Source: Arthrobacter sp. C9C5 (GTDB lineage Bacteria > Actinomycetota > Actinomycetes > Actinomycetales > Micrococcaceae). From it: a DNA stretch of 64,000 bases. The stretch lies in the NCBI RefSeq assembly GCF_013359735.1, contig NZ_JABFMX010000011.1, positions 88,933 to 152,932 on the forward strand, read 5' to 3'. Position 1 is the first letter of the stretch, and each line of letters starts with the position of its first letter. Of the stretch, positions 1 to 9,152 are shown in pieces. The notes beneath the pieces were generated by a model. The model was not told the DNA's origin, searched no databases, and saw nothing but the letters and a program-made list of their open reading frames with translations. Both the position numbers and the translations under genes were made by a program.

Positions 1-2
1 CC

Positions 3-734
3 GGCGCGGTGTTCGCCAACATCGTGATCGGCGACGAGATCAACCGCGCCTCCGCCAAGACCCAGTCCGCACTGTTGGAGTGCATGGAGGAGCACCAGGT
101 CACGGTGGACGGCAAATCCTACAAACTGGACGAACCCTTCATGGTGGTGGCGACGCAGAACCCGATCGAGATGGAAGGCACCTATCCGCTGCCCGAAGCG
201 CAGCGCGACCGCTTCATGGCCCGGATCTCGATGGGTTATCCGGACCGCGACTCCGAGATGGAGATGCTGGAGACCCACCAGGCCACGTCCCCGCTGACCA
301 GGGTGACGGCCGTGGTCACCGCGGACGAGGTGGCGTCCATGATCGCCACCGTCCAGCAGGTCTACGTATCCCGCCCGATCAAGGAATACACGGTGGCCCT
401 GGGCCGCGCCACGAGGGAGAGCGCCATGCTCCGGCTTGGCGCGAGCCCCCGGTCCATGCTGCAGCTGCTGCGTGCGGCGAAGGCCACCGCCGCTCTGGAG
501 GGCCGCGACTTCGTGCTGCCCGACGACGTCGTGAGCGTGGCGGAATCGGTGCTGGCCCACCGGATCATCCTGGACCGCAAGGCCGCCAGCACCGGTGAGA
601 CGCCGCAGAGCGTCATCCGGTCCATCCTCGCGAGGGTGCCGGTCGGGCAGGAAACGGCGCCGGCGCAGGCCCGGGCCGGCAGCGACGGCGGCCGTTCCGC
701 CGCGCGGCCGTCGACCCTCCCCACCGGCCGCTAG
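3..734 (+). CDS. MoxR-family AAA+ ATPase (5' end outside window)
   Basis: This is the C-terminal two thirds of a MoxR-type AAA+ ATPase, a chaperone-like ATPase thought to help mature or activate partner proteins with DUF58 or vWA domains. The frame is open at the left edge, so the Walker A loop is missing from view. Visible are the Walker B stretch (IVIGDEINRA), the sensor-1 segment (VVATQNPIEMEGTYPLPEAQ) with the arginine-finger RDRF, and the sensor-2 region GASPRSM. The last 30 or so residues form an Ala/Gly/Arg-rich tail. It is followed after 15 bases by a DUF58 gene and then a transglutaminase gene, the classical MoxR-DUF58-TgpA operon. Family identity is secure; the biological role in this organism is inferred. 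Confidence 0.95.
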   Translation, partial: GAVFANIVIGDEINRASAKTQSALLECMEEHQVTVDGKSYKLDEPFMVVATQNPIEMEGTYPLPEAQRDRFMARISMGYPDRDSEMEMLETHQATSPLTRVTAVVTADEVASMIATVQQVYVSRPIKEYTVALGRATRESAMLRLGASPRSMLQLLRAAKATAALEGRDFVLPDDVVSVAESVLAHRIILDRKAASTGETPQSVIRSILARVPVGQETAPAQARAGSDGGRSAARPSTLPTGR

Positions 735-749
735 GGGGCTGACGCGGCC

Positions 750-2153
750 GTGGCGTTGCTGGACCGGTTCCCCAGGCACATCTTCAGCTCGCGCGGCTGG
801 GGCCTGTTGGGAGCGGGCGTCCTGTCCCTGCTGGCCGCTCAACTACTGGGCCGCCGCGACCTGCTGGCGCTGGCGCTCCTGTTGCTGGCCCTGCCGCTGC
901 TGTCCCTCGCCGGCACGCGCGTGCTGAAGCCGCGGTTCCGGGTCTACCGCGAGTTCAACCCATCCCCGGTGGAGACCTCCGCAACGACCACCGTCAAGCT
1001 GGCGGTGGCCCGCACCGGTCCGGGCAGCGGCCTGGCCCTGATGGAGGAGCAGTTGCCGTCCCGCTTCGGCCAGTCCCCGGTGTTCCGCTTCCCGGCGCGG
1101 ACCGCCGTCGCGGGGACCAGCCGCTACGAATACCAGCTTCGGAGCGCGAAACGTGGCCAGTTCCTGATCGGGCCGGTCACGGCCGAATTCAGCGACCCCT
1201 TCGGGCTCTCCGTGCACCGGCACGCGATCGACGCCGGCGACGTCCTCACGGTGACCCCCGCCGCCGTCGAGCTCCCCGCGACCGGGCTCGCGGGCGCACG
1301 CGGCCACGACGGCGTCACCGCGACGCGGATCCGCGCCAACCCCAGCGACGACGACGTCATGACCCGCGAGTACCGGCACGGCGATCCGATGCGCCGCGTG
1401 CACTGGGCGGCAACCGCCCGGCACGGCTCCCTCATGGTGCGGCAGGAGGAATCCGTCACGACTCCGGAAGCGACGATCATCCTGGACCAGCGCTTCCAGG
1501 CCTACGCGCAGGGCGCCGGCTATGTTTCAGGCGGCGCGGCTGCGGACGGGCATGAACTGGTCACCAGCGACGCGTTCGAATGGGCCGTCACGGCCGCGAT
1601 GTCCATCAGCGCCCACCTCGGCGAGCGCAACTACGCGCTGCGCTGCCTGGATCCGGCCGGGGATCCGGCCTTCCTGAATTCGCCCTCGGCGCCGGAGCCG
1701 GAGACCGACGAGTACGCCGGGGCCGGCGGCCTGCAGTCCATCGCGGAGAGCCTGGCCGCCATCGCGCTCAGCGGTCCGCGCCACGCCGCCGCCGACGCCG
1801 GGCCGCAGCCCTTCGACGACCGGTTGATGGACAAGCTCTCCGCGCACCGGTTGCGGGGGCCGATCCTCGCGATCCTGGGCCGTCTCTCGCCGGCGGAGGC
1901 GCGCGCGCTGGCCCCGGCGGCGGGGTTCGGCGCGAATGCCTTCGCCCTCCTGGTCACCGACCGCGCGGCTGACACCGGGCCGGTCCTGGAGATCCTGCGC
2001 CGCAGCGGCTGGCGCGCCGTCGCCGTCTCCGCGGCCACCCCGCTGCCGGCCGCCTGGTCCGCCTTCGACCAGGACGGCGCCGCCGGGCTTCCGCCGGCCG
2101 CAGGATCAGCGGCGGCCGACGGAGCGCGGCCCGTCGCGGGAGGCCGGCGATGA
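750..2153 (+). CDS. DUF58 domain-containing protein
   Basis: A 467-residue membrane-anchored protein of the DUF58 family, the usual partner of MoxR ATPases. Two closely spaced hydrophobic segments lie near residues 15-55, and the DUF58 signature YRHGDPMRRVHWAATARHG lies near residues 210-228. After it comes a vWA-like region (TIILDQRF). The start is a GTG; a G-rich ribosome site (TAGGGGG) lies about a dozen bases upstream. The stop overlaps the ATG of the following transglutaminase gene in an ATGA junction, so the two are probably translationally coupled. No enzymatic activity is established for the family; a role in assembling envelope complexes is inference. Confidence 0.93.
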   Translation: MALLDRFPRHIFSSRGWGLLGAGVLSLLAAQLLGRRDLLALALLLLALPLLSLAGTRVLKPRFRVYREFNPSPVETSATTTVKLAVARTGPGSGLALMEEQLPSRFGQSPVFRFPARTAVAGTSRYEYQLRSAKRGQFLIGPVTAEFSDPFGLSVHRHAIDAGDVLTVTPAAVELPATGLAGARGHDGVTATRIRANPSDDDVMTREYRHGDPMRRVHWAATARHGSLMVRQEESVTTPEATIILDQRFQAYAQGAGYVSGGAAADGHELVTSDAFEWAVTAAMSISAHLGERNYALRCLDPAGDPAFLNSPSAPEPETDEYAGAGGLQSIAESLAAIALSGPRHAAADAGPQPFDDRLMDKLSAHRLRGPILAILGRLSPAEARALAPAAGFGANAFALLVTDRAADTGPVLEILRRSGWRAVAVSAATPLPAAWSAFDQDGAAGLPPAAGSAAADGARPVAGGRR

Positions 2154-4660
2154 CCCTGACCCCACAGCGCAGCAAGGCACCGGGACCGTCCGCGCCCGAG
2201 CCCGGACGGCCCTCCGTCCCGGTGTCCGGCGCGGCCGCCGGGCCGAAGGGTGCCGGCGTCGAGCCCTGGGCAATGGGGCTCGCCGTCGCGGTGGCCGTCG
2301 CCGGCGCGGCGCTGGGGCTCAACGGCGTGCTGCGCGGCTGGGCCTGGTACCCGGCAGCGCTCACCACGGTTTTCGCCGTCGCGCTGGCGATGGCGGGGCT
2401 CCGGGCCCTACGGCTGCGCGGCGTCCTGGTCGGCGCGGGAGGCTTCGTGGCGCTGGCCCTGGTCCTCACCTTCACCTTCTTCCGCCAGCACAGCATCGCC
2501 GGCTTCATCCCGTCCGGAGACACCATGGCCCAGCTGCTGAGGTACCTGCGGCGGGCCAGCGAGACCGTGCTCGCCGAGAGTTCACCGGTGGCGCCCAACG
2601 CCGGCATCGTCCTGCTGGTCTGCGGGGTGCTCGGCCTGGTGGTGATCCTGGTCGATGCCCTCGCCGTCCCGCTCGCGCTGCCGGCGACCAGCGGACTCGG
2701 GATCCTGGCCATCTTGGTGGTTCCGGCCATGGTGAAACCGCAGAGCGTCGGCTGGCTGGGCTTCACCGGCGCCGCAGCGGGCTACCTCATGATCCTGGCC
2801 AGCAGCCACTGGTTCCACCCCAACTCCCGGACCCGGGCGGACACGGCGCGCAATCCCGGCCAGCTCAAACGCGCTTCCCTGACCGGGGCGATGGCGCTGG
2901 TCCTGACGCTGCTGTTCCAGCTGGCCATCCCGGGCTTCGACCAGGGCATCTTTCCGCAGGGATCCCGGCTGAATCCCTGGGGATCGGCGAGCGGATTGAA
3001 CCCCATGATCAGCCTCGGCAACAGCCTCCGCAGCCCCACCGGCGACGGACGGATTACCTACGCCACCAACGCCTCCCAGGCGCCGTACCTGCGCTCCGTC
3101 ACCGTGGACAGCTTCGACGGCGATGCGTGGGCTCCGGACGACCGTGACGCCAGCCGGCAACCGGGCACCGGAAGGATGGACCCGGGCCCCTCTCCCAGCG
3201 TGGAAGAACAGGTCCGGGTGGTCACGGCCGTCAACACGGGCCAGTTCACGAGCCCGTACCTGCCCGCCCCCTACGCGCCCGAGTCGGTGAACGGCCTGAC
3301 CGGCCGGTGGAGCTGGGATCCGGCCACGCTGAGCATCAAGGGCGTGGACACCAACTCCCGCGACCAGCAATACGTTGTGGCGTCGGTGGCGCCGAAGCTC
3401 ACCCGGGCCGTGCTGGCTGAATCCCCGGACAGGACGCAGGCAGTGCCGGACACCTTCACCCGGGTCCCCGCCAGCGTCCCCCAGATCGTGCGGCAGACCG
3501 CGGACACGGTCACGGCGGGAAGCCGCAGCAACTACGCCAAGGCCATGGCGATCCAGCAGTACCTGCGTTCCGCGCAGTTCAGCTACTCGCTCCAGTCCCC
3601 CGTCCAGGGCGGCTACGACGGCAACGGGCTGTCCGTGCTGGCGGACTTCCTGGCCCAGAAGAGCGGCTACTGCATCCACTTCTCCTCGGCGATGGCCGTG
3701 ATGGCGCGGCTGGAGGGGATCCCGAGCCGGGTCGCCGTCGGCTACGCTCCCGGACGCGCCACCGGGTCCACCGTGACGATCCCGGGCCTGGGGGCGCTGC
3801 CCGAGTATGAGGTGGACGCCCGTGACGCGCATGCCTGGCCCGAACTTTACTTCCAGGGCGTGGGCTGGGTGGCCTTCGAGCCGACCCCCTCGCGCGGCGT
3901 GGTGCCGGGCTACGCCACCGAGCCGGCGGCGCGCAGCGGCGCCAGCACCAACGAGAACAACGACGGCCTGATCCCCGAGGATGATCTCAAACCCACGGCG
4001 GCCCCTGCCCCCGCCCCGTTGCCGTTGCCGGCGGCCGCGGGTGGGGACGGGTCCGGCAGCAGCCTGGTCCCGCTGCTGTACGGCGGCGGGCTGTTGCTGG
4101 TGCTCCTGCTGCTGGCGGCCCCGGCGCTGGCGCGCGGCGGCCTTCGGCGGCGGCGGCTCAAGGCCTCCGGCTTGTCGGGGGCAGCTGCCCCGGCCTGGGC
4201 GGAGCTGCGGGACCTGGCCACGGACTTCGGGATCCCGCCGCACAGCAGCGAAACGCCGCGGCATTTTTCCGCCCGGCTGCGCGGTTCGGCGGCGCTCGGC
4301 GAGCCGGGCGGCGTGGACGCCCCGGCCCACGCTGCCGTGGCCTCCCTGAGCGGCGACTTTGAACGCCAGCGGTACGGCCGCCCCGGCACGGACTCCCCGG
4401 CGGGGAACTCCCTGCCGGACTCCCTGCGGGGCTCCCCCGCGGACAGGGTCGAACTGGTCCGGGACGCGTTCCGCGCCCACGCTTCGTGGTGGACCCGTTG
4501 GCGCGCCACCTGGCTGCCGCCGTCGCTCACGGCCCGCTGGCGGCGCCGGGCATGGACACCGCTGCGGGCCGTTTCGGTCCCGGCCAGGGAAGCCGGACGC
4601 GGCGCCGCGGAGTCCTGGTCCAGGGTCCGCGACGCCGTCCGCAGGCTCCGCCGAAGCTAG
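2150..4660 (+). CDS. Membrane transglutaminase-like protein (TgpA type, DUF3488)
   Basis: An 836-residue protein with an N-terminal block of about six to eight membrane segments (residues 40-270), an extracytoplasmic transglutaminase core and a C-terminal membrane segment near residues 640-665, then a cytoplasmic tail resembling DUF4129. Candidate catalytic residues are Cys508 (KSGYCIHFSS) and His561 (RDAHAWPELYF), followed by the family's FEPTPS. It is the third gene of the MoxR-DUF58 operon. TgpA-type proteins are periplasmic-facing cysteine peptidase or transglutaminase enzymes of unknown natural substrate. Its stop codon interlocks with that of the convergent dehydrogenase gene (shared CTAG). 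Confidence 0.92.
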   Translation: MTLTPQRSKAPGPSAPEPGRPSVPVSGAAAGPKGAGVEPWAMGLAVAVAVAGAALGLNGVLRGWAWYPAALTTVFAVALAMAGLRALRLRGVLVGAGGFVALALVLTFTFFRQHSIAGFIPSGDTMAQLLRYLRRASETVLAESSPVAPNAGIVLLVCGVLGLVVILVDALAVPLALPATSGLGILAILVVPAMVKPQSVGWLGFTGAAAGYLMILASSHWFHPNSRTRADTARNPGQLKRASLTGAMALVLTLLFQLAIPGFDQGIFPQGSRLNPWGSASGLNPMISLGNSLRSPTGDGRITYATNASQAPYLRSVTVDSFDGDAWAPDDRDASRQPGTGRMDPGPSPSVEEQVRVVTAVNTGQFTSPYLPAPYAPESVNGLTGRWSWDPATLSIKGVDTNSRDQQYVVASVAPKLTRAVLAESPDRTQAVPDTFTRVPASVPQIVRQTADTVTAGSRSNYAKAMAIQQYLRSAQFSYSLQSPVQGGYDGNGLSVLADFLAQKSGYCIHFSSAMAVMARLEGIPSRVAVGYAPGRATGSTVTIPGLGALPEYEVDARDAHAWPELYFQGVGWVAFEPTPSRGVVPGYATEPAARSGASTNENNDGLIPEDDLKPTAAPAPAPLPLPAAAGGDGSGSSLVPLLYGGGLLLVLLLLAAPALARGGLRRRRLKASGLSGAAAPAWAELRDLATDFGIPPHSSETPRHFSARLRGSAALGEPGGVDAPAHAAVASLSGDFERQRYGRPGTDSPAGNSLPDSLRGSPADRVELVRDAFRAHASWWTRWRATWLPPSLTARWRRRAWTPLRAVSVPAREAGRGAAESWSRVRDAVRRLRRS

Positions 4661-6156
4661 CCGGCGTAGGGGTCGGCGATGCCGATGTACTGGGTGTAGA
4701 GGTATTCCTCGATGCCTTCGAGGCCACCCTCGCGGCCCAGGCCGGACTGCTTGACTCCGCCGAACGGTGCGGCCGCGTTGGACACGACACCGGCGTTCAG
4801 GCCCAGCATGCCGGTTTCTAGGCGTTCGCCCATCCGGATGCCCCGGTTGAGGTCCTTAGTGAAGACGTACGCCACCAAGCCGTATTCGGTGTTGTTCGCG
4901 AGCCGGACGGCCTCGTCCTCGGTGTCGAAGGTGATGATCGGGGCGACGGGTCCAAAGATTTCCTCGGACAGGATCCGGGTGCCCTCGGTGACGCCCTTGA
5001 GGATGGTGGGCTGGTAGAAGTAGCCGGGGCCCTCGACGGCGGAGCCGCCCAGGACGGCGACGGCGCCCGCGGACAGCGCGTCAGTCACCAGCTCGTGGAC
5101 CTTGTCGCGGCTCTTGGCATCGATCAGCGGGCCGACCTTGGAGTCCGCCTCGGTGCCGCGGGCCGTGGTCATGCCCTTCATCTTCGCGGCGAATTTCTCC
5201 GCGAACTCGTCGGCCACGGACTCGTGCACGATGAAGCGGTTCGCCGCGGTGCAGGCCTCGCCCATGTTCCGCAGCTTCGCCAGCATGGCGCCGGCCACCG
5301 CGGCGTCGACGTCGGCGTCCTCGAACACCACGAACGGCGCGTTGCCGCCGAGTTCCATCGAGGTCCGCAGCACCGTCTCGGAGGCGTCCGCGAGCAGCCG
5401 GCGGCCGACCTCGGTGGAGCCGGTGAAGGAGAGCTTGCGGAGGCGGGAATCCTTGATCAGCGGGCCGGTCGTGGCGCCTGCGGTGGAGGTCGGGATCACG
5501 TTCAGCACGCCCGCGGGCAGGCCGGCTTCCAGCATGACGGCGGCAAAGAGCTGCGAGGTCAGCGGCGTCAGGTTCGCGGACTTGAGCACCATGGTGCAGC
5601 CGGCGGCGACGGCCGGGGCGATCTTGCGGGTGGCCATGGCCAGCGGGAAGTTCCAAGGCGTGATCAGCAGGCAGGGGCCCACCGGCTTCTTGGTCACCAG
5701 GAGCCGGGACTTGCCGTCCGGGGAGACCGAGTAGCGGCCAAACGCGCGGACGGCTTCCTCGGAGAACCAGCGCAGGAACTCGGCGCCGTAAGTGACTTCG
5801 CCGCGTGCTTCGGCCAGCGGCTTGCCCATCTCCAGGGTCATCAGCAGCGCGAAGTCCTCGGCCCGTTCGGTGACGAGCTCGAAGGCGCGGCGCAGGATCT
5901 CACCGCGCTCCCGCGGCGGGACCTTGGCCCAGGACTCCTGCGCGGCGGCGGCGGCGTCCAGGGCGGCGGCACCGTCCTCGGGACCGGCGTCGGCCAGGCT
6001 CAGCAGCACCTTGCCGGTGGCGGGATCCTCGACGTCGAACGTCTTGCCGGACGCGGCCGGACGCCACTGTCCGTCAATCAGCAGGCCTGTCGGCACGGAC
6101 GCCAGCAGTGCGGCCTCGCGCTCCGCGGTAACGGTGGGCTGGGCAGTTACAGTCAC
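4657..6156 (-). CDS. gabD: NAD(P)-dependent succinate-semialdehyde dehydrogenase
   Basis: A full-length 499-residue aldehyde dehydrogenase that most resembles succinate-semialdehyde dehydrogenases, which oxidise succinic semialdehyde to succinate at the end of the GABA shunt. The catalytic glutamate is Glu268 (MELGGNAPF) and the nucleophile is Cys302 (MGEACTAANRF), the canonical numbering of the superfamily. The Rossmann motif is FTGSTEVGRRL, and the cofactor loop reads TPWNFPLAM and LKSANLTP. The GTG start is preceded by GAGGGAG at good spacing. It stands alone; there is no GABA transaminase beside it. Specificity for succinic semialdehyde rather than another small aldehyde is inferred from similarity. 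Confidence 0.9.
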   Translation of the reverse strand: MTVTAQPTVTAEREAALLASVPTGLLIDGQWRPAASGKTFDVEDPATGKVLLSLADAGPEDGAAALDAAAAAQESWAKVPPRERGEILRRAFELVTERAEDFALLMTLEMGKPLAEARGEVTYGAEFLRWFSEEAVRAFGRYSVSPDGKSRLLVTKKPVGPCLLITPWNFPLAMATRKIAPAVAAGCTMVLKSANLTPLTSQLFAAVMLEAGLPAGVLNVIPTSTAGATTGPLIKDSRLRKLSFTGSTEVGRRLLADASETVLRTSMELGGNAPFVVFEDADVDAAVAGAMLAKLRNMGEACTAANRFIVHESVADEFAEKFAAKMKGMTTARGTEADSKVGPLIDAKSRDKVHELVTDALSAGAVAVLGGSAVEGPGYFYQPTILKGVTEGTRILSEEIFGPVAPIITFDTEDEAVRLANNTEYGLVAYVFTKDLNRGIRMGERLETGMLGLNAGVVSNAAAPFGGVKQSGLGREGGLEGIEEYLYTQYIGIADPYAG

Positions 6157-6355
6157 AATGACTCCCTCGTCAGCAATGGGTTCGGAAAATTTTCTGATCA
6201 GCCCCGCGCCGGCTTGCGCCGCAGGGCTGGACTACTGCCACGGTACTGCCGGGCTCTCCGGGGTGTCTACGCATGTGCGCACTAGACCAGGCCGGATCTG
6301 CTGTGCAGCTGCACAAGGGCGGCGCACGCCCGCTGCCCGCGGCCGCAGCCCCGCG

Positions 6356-7273
6356 TCAGCGCGCGGCGAGGACGGCGGAATAAAGTTCGCGTTTGCTGAC
6401 CCTGGCGTCATCGGCCACCGCGGCGACGGCCTCCTTCAGCCGGATGCCCTGGGCGATCAGCGCGTTCACGGCCGCGACCTGGTCCTCCGGCCTGCCCGGC
6501 TCCCGCTCGGGCGCACCGCCCACGACGACGGCGATCTCGCCCCGGACCTCGTTGGTTTCGGCCCATTGGAGCAGTTCGCGCAAGGTCCCGCGGATGACCT
6601 CTTCGTAGGTCTTGGTAAGTTCCCGGCAGACGGCCGCGCGGCGGTCGGCGCCGAAACGTTCGTGCAGTGCCCGGAGCATCGGCTCCAGCCGGTGCGGCGC
6701 CTCGAAGAACACCATGGTGCGCCGCTCGGCGTCGAGGTCCGCGAGCCGCGAGGTCCGCTCCCCGGCTTTCCGCGGCAGGAAGCCCTCGAAACAAAAGCGG
6801 TCCGTCGGCAGCCCGGACAGGGCGAGCGCGGTCAACACGGCGGACGGGCCCGGAACGGCGGTGACGGTGAGCCCGGCGGCGACGGCGCCTTCGACCAGGC
6901 GGAAGCCGGGGTCCGAGACCGAGGGCATGCCGGCGTCGGTCACCATGACCAGCGTCTTCCCGGAGCGGACCTGGTCCAGGAGTTCGCCGGTCTTCGCTGC
7001 CTCGTTGTGCTCGTGGTAGCTGATCACCCGGCCCGCCACAGTGATGCCGAGGCTTTGCACCAGCCGGTGCAGCCGCCGGGTGTCCTCGGCGGCGACGATG
7101 TCCGCCGTTTCGAGCAATCCGATCAGCCGGGCGGAGGCGTCGCCGACGTTGCCGATCGGAGTGGCGGCAAGCACGATCCGGCCCGGTCCGGCGGCCGTCC
7201 CCGCTGCTGGAACGGCGTCGGCGGAGCCGGGGGCCGGGGAATTGCCTTGGGAGGTGCTTTGTTCGGGATCCAC
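6356..7273 (-). CDS. rsmI: 16S rRNA (cytidine(1402)-2'-O)-methyltransferase
   Basis: RsmI methylates the 2'-hydroxyl of C1402 in 16S rRNA at the decoding centre, using S-adenosylmethionine. The sequence has the family landmarks in order: LAATPIGNVGDAS, AAEDTRRLHRL, SYHEHNE, VTDAGMPSVSDPGFRLV, VPGPSAVLTALALSGLPTD and FEGFLPRK. At 305 residues it is slightly longer than usual because of a 29-residue low-complexity N-terminal extension rich in Ser, Pro and Ala; a later start is possible. It is divergent from the mannosyltransferase gene with only 59 bases between them, so both promoters must sit in that short gap. Confidence 0.95.
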   Translation of the reverse strand: MDPEQSTSQGNSPAPGSADAVPAAGTAAGPGRIVLAATPIGNVGDASARLIGLLETADIVAAEDTRRLHRLVQSLGITVAGRVISYHEHNEAAKTGELLDQVRSGKTLVMVTDAGMPSVSDPGFRLVEGAVAAGLTVTAVPGPSAVLTALALSGLPTDRFCFEGFLPRKAGERTSRLADLDAERRTMVFFEAPHRLEPMLRALHERFGADRRAAVCRELTKTYEEVIRGTLRELLQWAETNEVRGEIAVVVGGAPEREPGRPEDQVAAVNALIAQGIRLKEAVAAVADDARVSKRELYSAVLAAR

Positions 7274-7332
7274 CCCACCAGCCTACTGCCGGCGGGCGCG
7301 CGGGACCGACGATCACGGCCGCGAAAGGTAGC

Positions 7333-9090
7333 ATGGGCAACGTGACGCAGACCCCCATGCGGCCTGCCGAGGCCGGTTCAGCCGCATCCGTGCCCGCCGA
7401 CAGCAGCCCGGACAGCACCCGCCGCCCCGCCCGGAGGCCGGACCTGTCCGGCACCGGCCGCAACCTCGAGGGGCACCGCTGGATCAGCCGTCCCGGCGAG
7501 GCGTTCGACGTCGGGGACCTGACAGAGCGGCTGATCGGCAACATCCGCAGCTGGCGCGACTATCCGCCCTCGCTGCGCCTGTGGTTCTGGCTCATCCCGG
7601 CCCTCACCGCGGTGCTCGGCGGAATCCTGCGCTTCGTCCGGCTGGACACCCCGCACAACCTGGTGTTCGACGAGACCTACTACGTCAAGGACGGCTACTC
7701 CCTCCTGGTCAGCGGCTACGAGCGCGCTTGGCCGGACAAGGCCAACGACTCCTTCATCGCGGGCAACCCCGGGGTACTGCTGGACAGCCCCGAGTACGTG
7801 GTCCACCCGCCGGTGGGCAAGTGGATGATCGCCGCCGGGATGTGGCTTTTCGGCCCGGAAAACCCGTTCGGGTGGCGCTTCGGGGCCGCCCTGACCGGCA
7901 CCCTTTCCATCTTCCTGCTCGCCCTGATCGCGCAGAAGCTTTTCCGCTCGCTCACCCTGGGCGCCGTGGCCGGGGTGCTGCTGGCGGTGGACGGCCACCA
8001 CCTCGTCATGTCCCGCACCTCGCTGCTGGACATCTTCCTGATGTTCTGGATCCTCGCCGCCTTCGGCGCGCTGCTGATGGACCGCGACGACGGCCGCCGC
8101 CGGCTCGCGAAGCGGCTCGGCAGGCAGGCCGCGGCCTCCGCCGAGGGGCGTCCCTCCCGGCTGCGGCTTGCCGCCGGACCGTGGCTGGGGATCCGCTGGT
8201 GGCGACTGGCCGCCGGCGTCTGCCTCGGCCTCGCGGTCGGCACCAAATGGTCCGCCCTGTTCTTCCTGGCCGGCTTCGGGCTGATGACGGTGCTGTGGGA
8301 CCTCAGCGCGCGCCGGATCGCCGGCGTGCACGGCTGGATCACCGGCGGCATCCTCAAGGACGGCATCGGCGCCTTCCTGAGCATCGTCCCGGTCGCGGGC
8401 CTGGTCTACCTGGCCACCTGGGCCGGCTGGTTCCGCTCCAGCAACGCGTATTTCCGGCACTGGGCCGAAACCAACCCTTCGGCACAGTGGGGCTGGCTGC
8501 CCGATTCACTCCGTTCGCTGGCCCACTACCACCTCGAGGCCTACAAATTCCATCAGGGCCTGAGCGCGGACCACCCCTACGAGGCGAGCGCCTGGAGCTG
8601 GCTGGTGCTGGGCCGGCCGACGTCGTTCTTCTATGAGTCGTCCAAGCAGGGAACGGCCGGCTGTGAGCTGCCCAGTTGCACCTCGGCCATCCTCTCGGTC
8701 GGCAACCCGCTGATCTGGTGGAGCGCGGCGGTCTGCCTCGGCATCCTGCTCTTCTGGTGGGCGGGCCGGCGCGACTGGCGCGCCGGGGCCATCCTGGCCG
8801 CCGTAGGCGCCGGCTACCTGCCGTGGTTCATGTACCCGGAACGCACCATGTTCTTCTTCTATGCGGTGTCCTTCGAACCGTTCCTGGTGCTGGCCCTCGT
8901 GTACTGCCTGGGGCTGGTCCTGGGCCGGCGCACCGACCCGCTCTGGCGGCGCCGCTCCGGCCTCCTACTCGTCGCGCTGTTTGTCGTCGCGGCCGTGCTG
9001 CTCTCGGCGTTCTTCTACCCGGTGTGGACCGCGGAACTGATTACGTACCAGGACTGGCGCCTGCGGATGTGGATGCCGTCCTGGATCTAG
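7333..9090 (+). CDS. Dolichyl-phosphate-mannose-protein mannosyltransferase (GT39)
   Basis: A 585-residue polytopic membrane enzyme of the Pmt family, which transfers mannose from polyprenyl-phosphate-mannose onto Ser/Thr of secreted proteins. After a hydrophilic leader of about 75 residues comes the first membrane segment (LWFWLIPALTAVLGGIL). It is followed by the extracytoplasmic loop carrying the catalytic Asp-Glu pair (VFDETYYVKDGYSLL). About ten further membrane segments follow, and the protein ends in an aromatic-rich segment. The ATG is preceded by AAAGG at four bases. A nearby manA and several glycosyl-transfer genes in the window fit a mannose-using envelope pathway, although they are not in one operon. 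Confidence 0.93.
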   Translation: MGNVTQTPMRPAEAGSAASVPADSSPDSTRRPARRPDLSGTGRNLEGHRWISRPGEAFDVGDLTERLIGNIRSWRDYPPSLRLWFWLIPALTAVLGGILRFVRLDTPHNLVFDETYYVKDGYSLLVSGYERAWPDKANDSFIAGNPGVLLDSPEYVVHPPVGKWMIAAGMWLFGPENPFGWRFGAALTGTLSIFLLALIAQKLFRSLTLGAVAGVLLAVDGHHLVMSRTSLLDIFLMFWILAAFGALLMDRDDGRRRLAKRLGRQAAASAEGRPSRLRLAAGPWLGIRWWRLAAGVCLGLAVGTKWSALFFLAGFGLMTVLWDLSARRIAGVHGWITGGILKDGIGAFLSIVPVAGLVYLATWAGWFRSSNAYFRHWAETNPSAQWGWLPDSLRSLAHYHLEAYKFHQGLSADHPYEASAWSWLVLGRPTSFFYESSKQGTAGCELPSCTSAILSVGNPLIWWSAAVCLGILLFWWAGRRDWRAGAILAAVGAGYLPWFMYPERTMFFFYAVSFEPFLVLALVYCLGLVLGRRTDPLWRRRSGLLLVALFVVAAVLLSAFFYPVWTAELITYQDWRLRMWMPSWI

Positions 9091-9152
9091 GGCAGGATTA
9101 CTAGCGGAGCCCGCGTCCGCCGGGCCGCGGACCGGAACGGGAGATACGGGTT

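Noticed and set aside
2582..4480. A 632-residue open frame on the minus strand
   Set aside because: Antisense shadow of the membrane transglutaminase gene.
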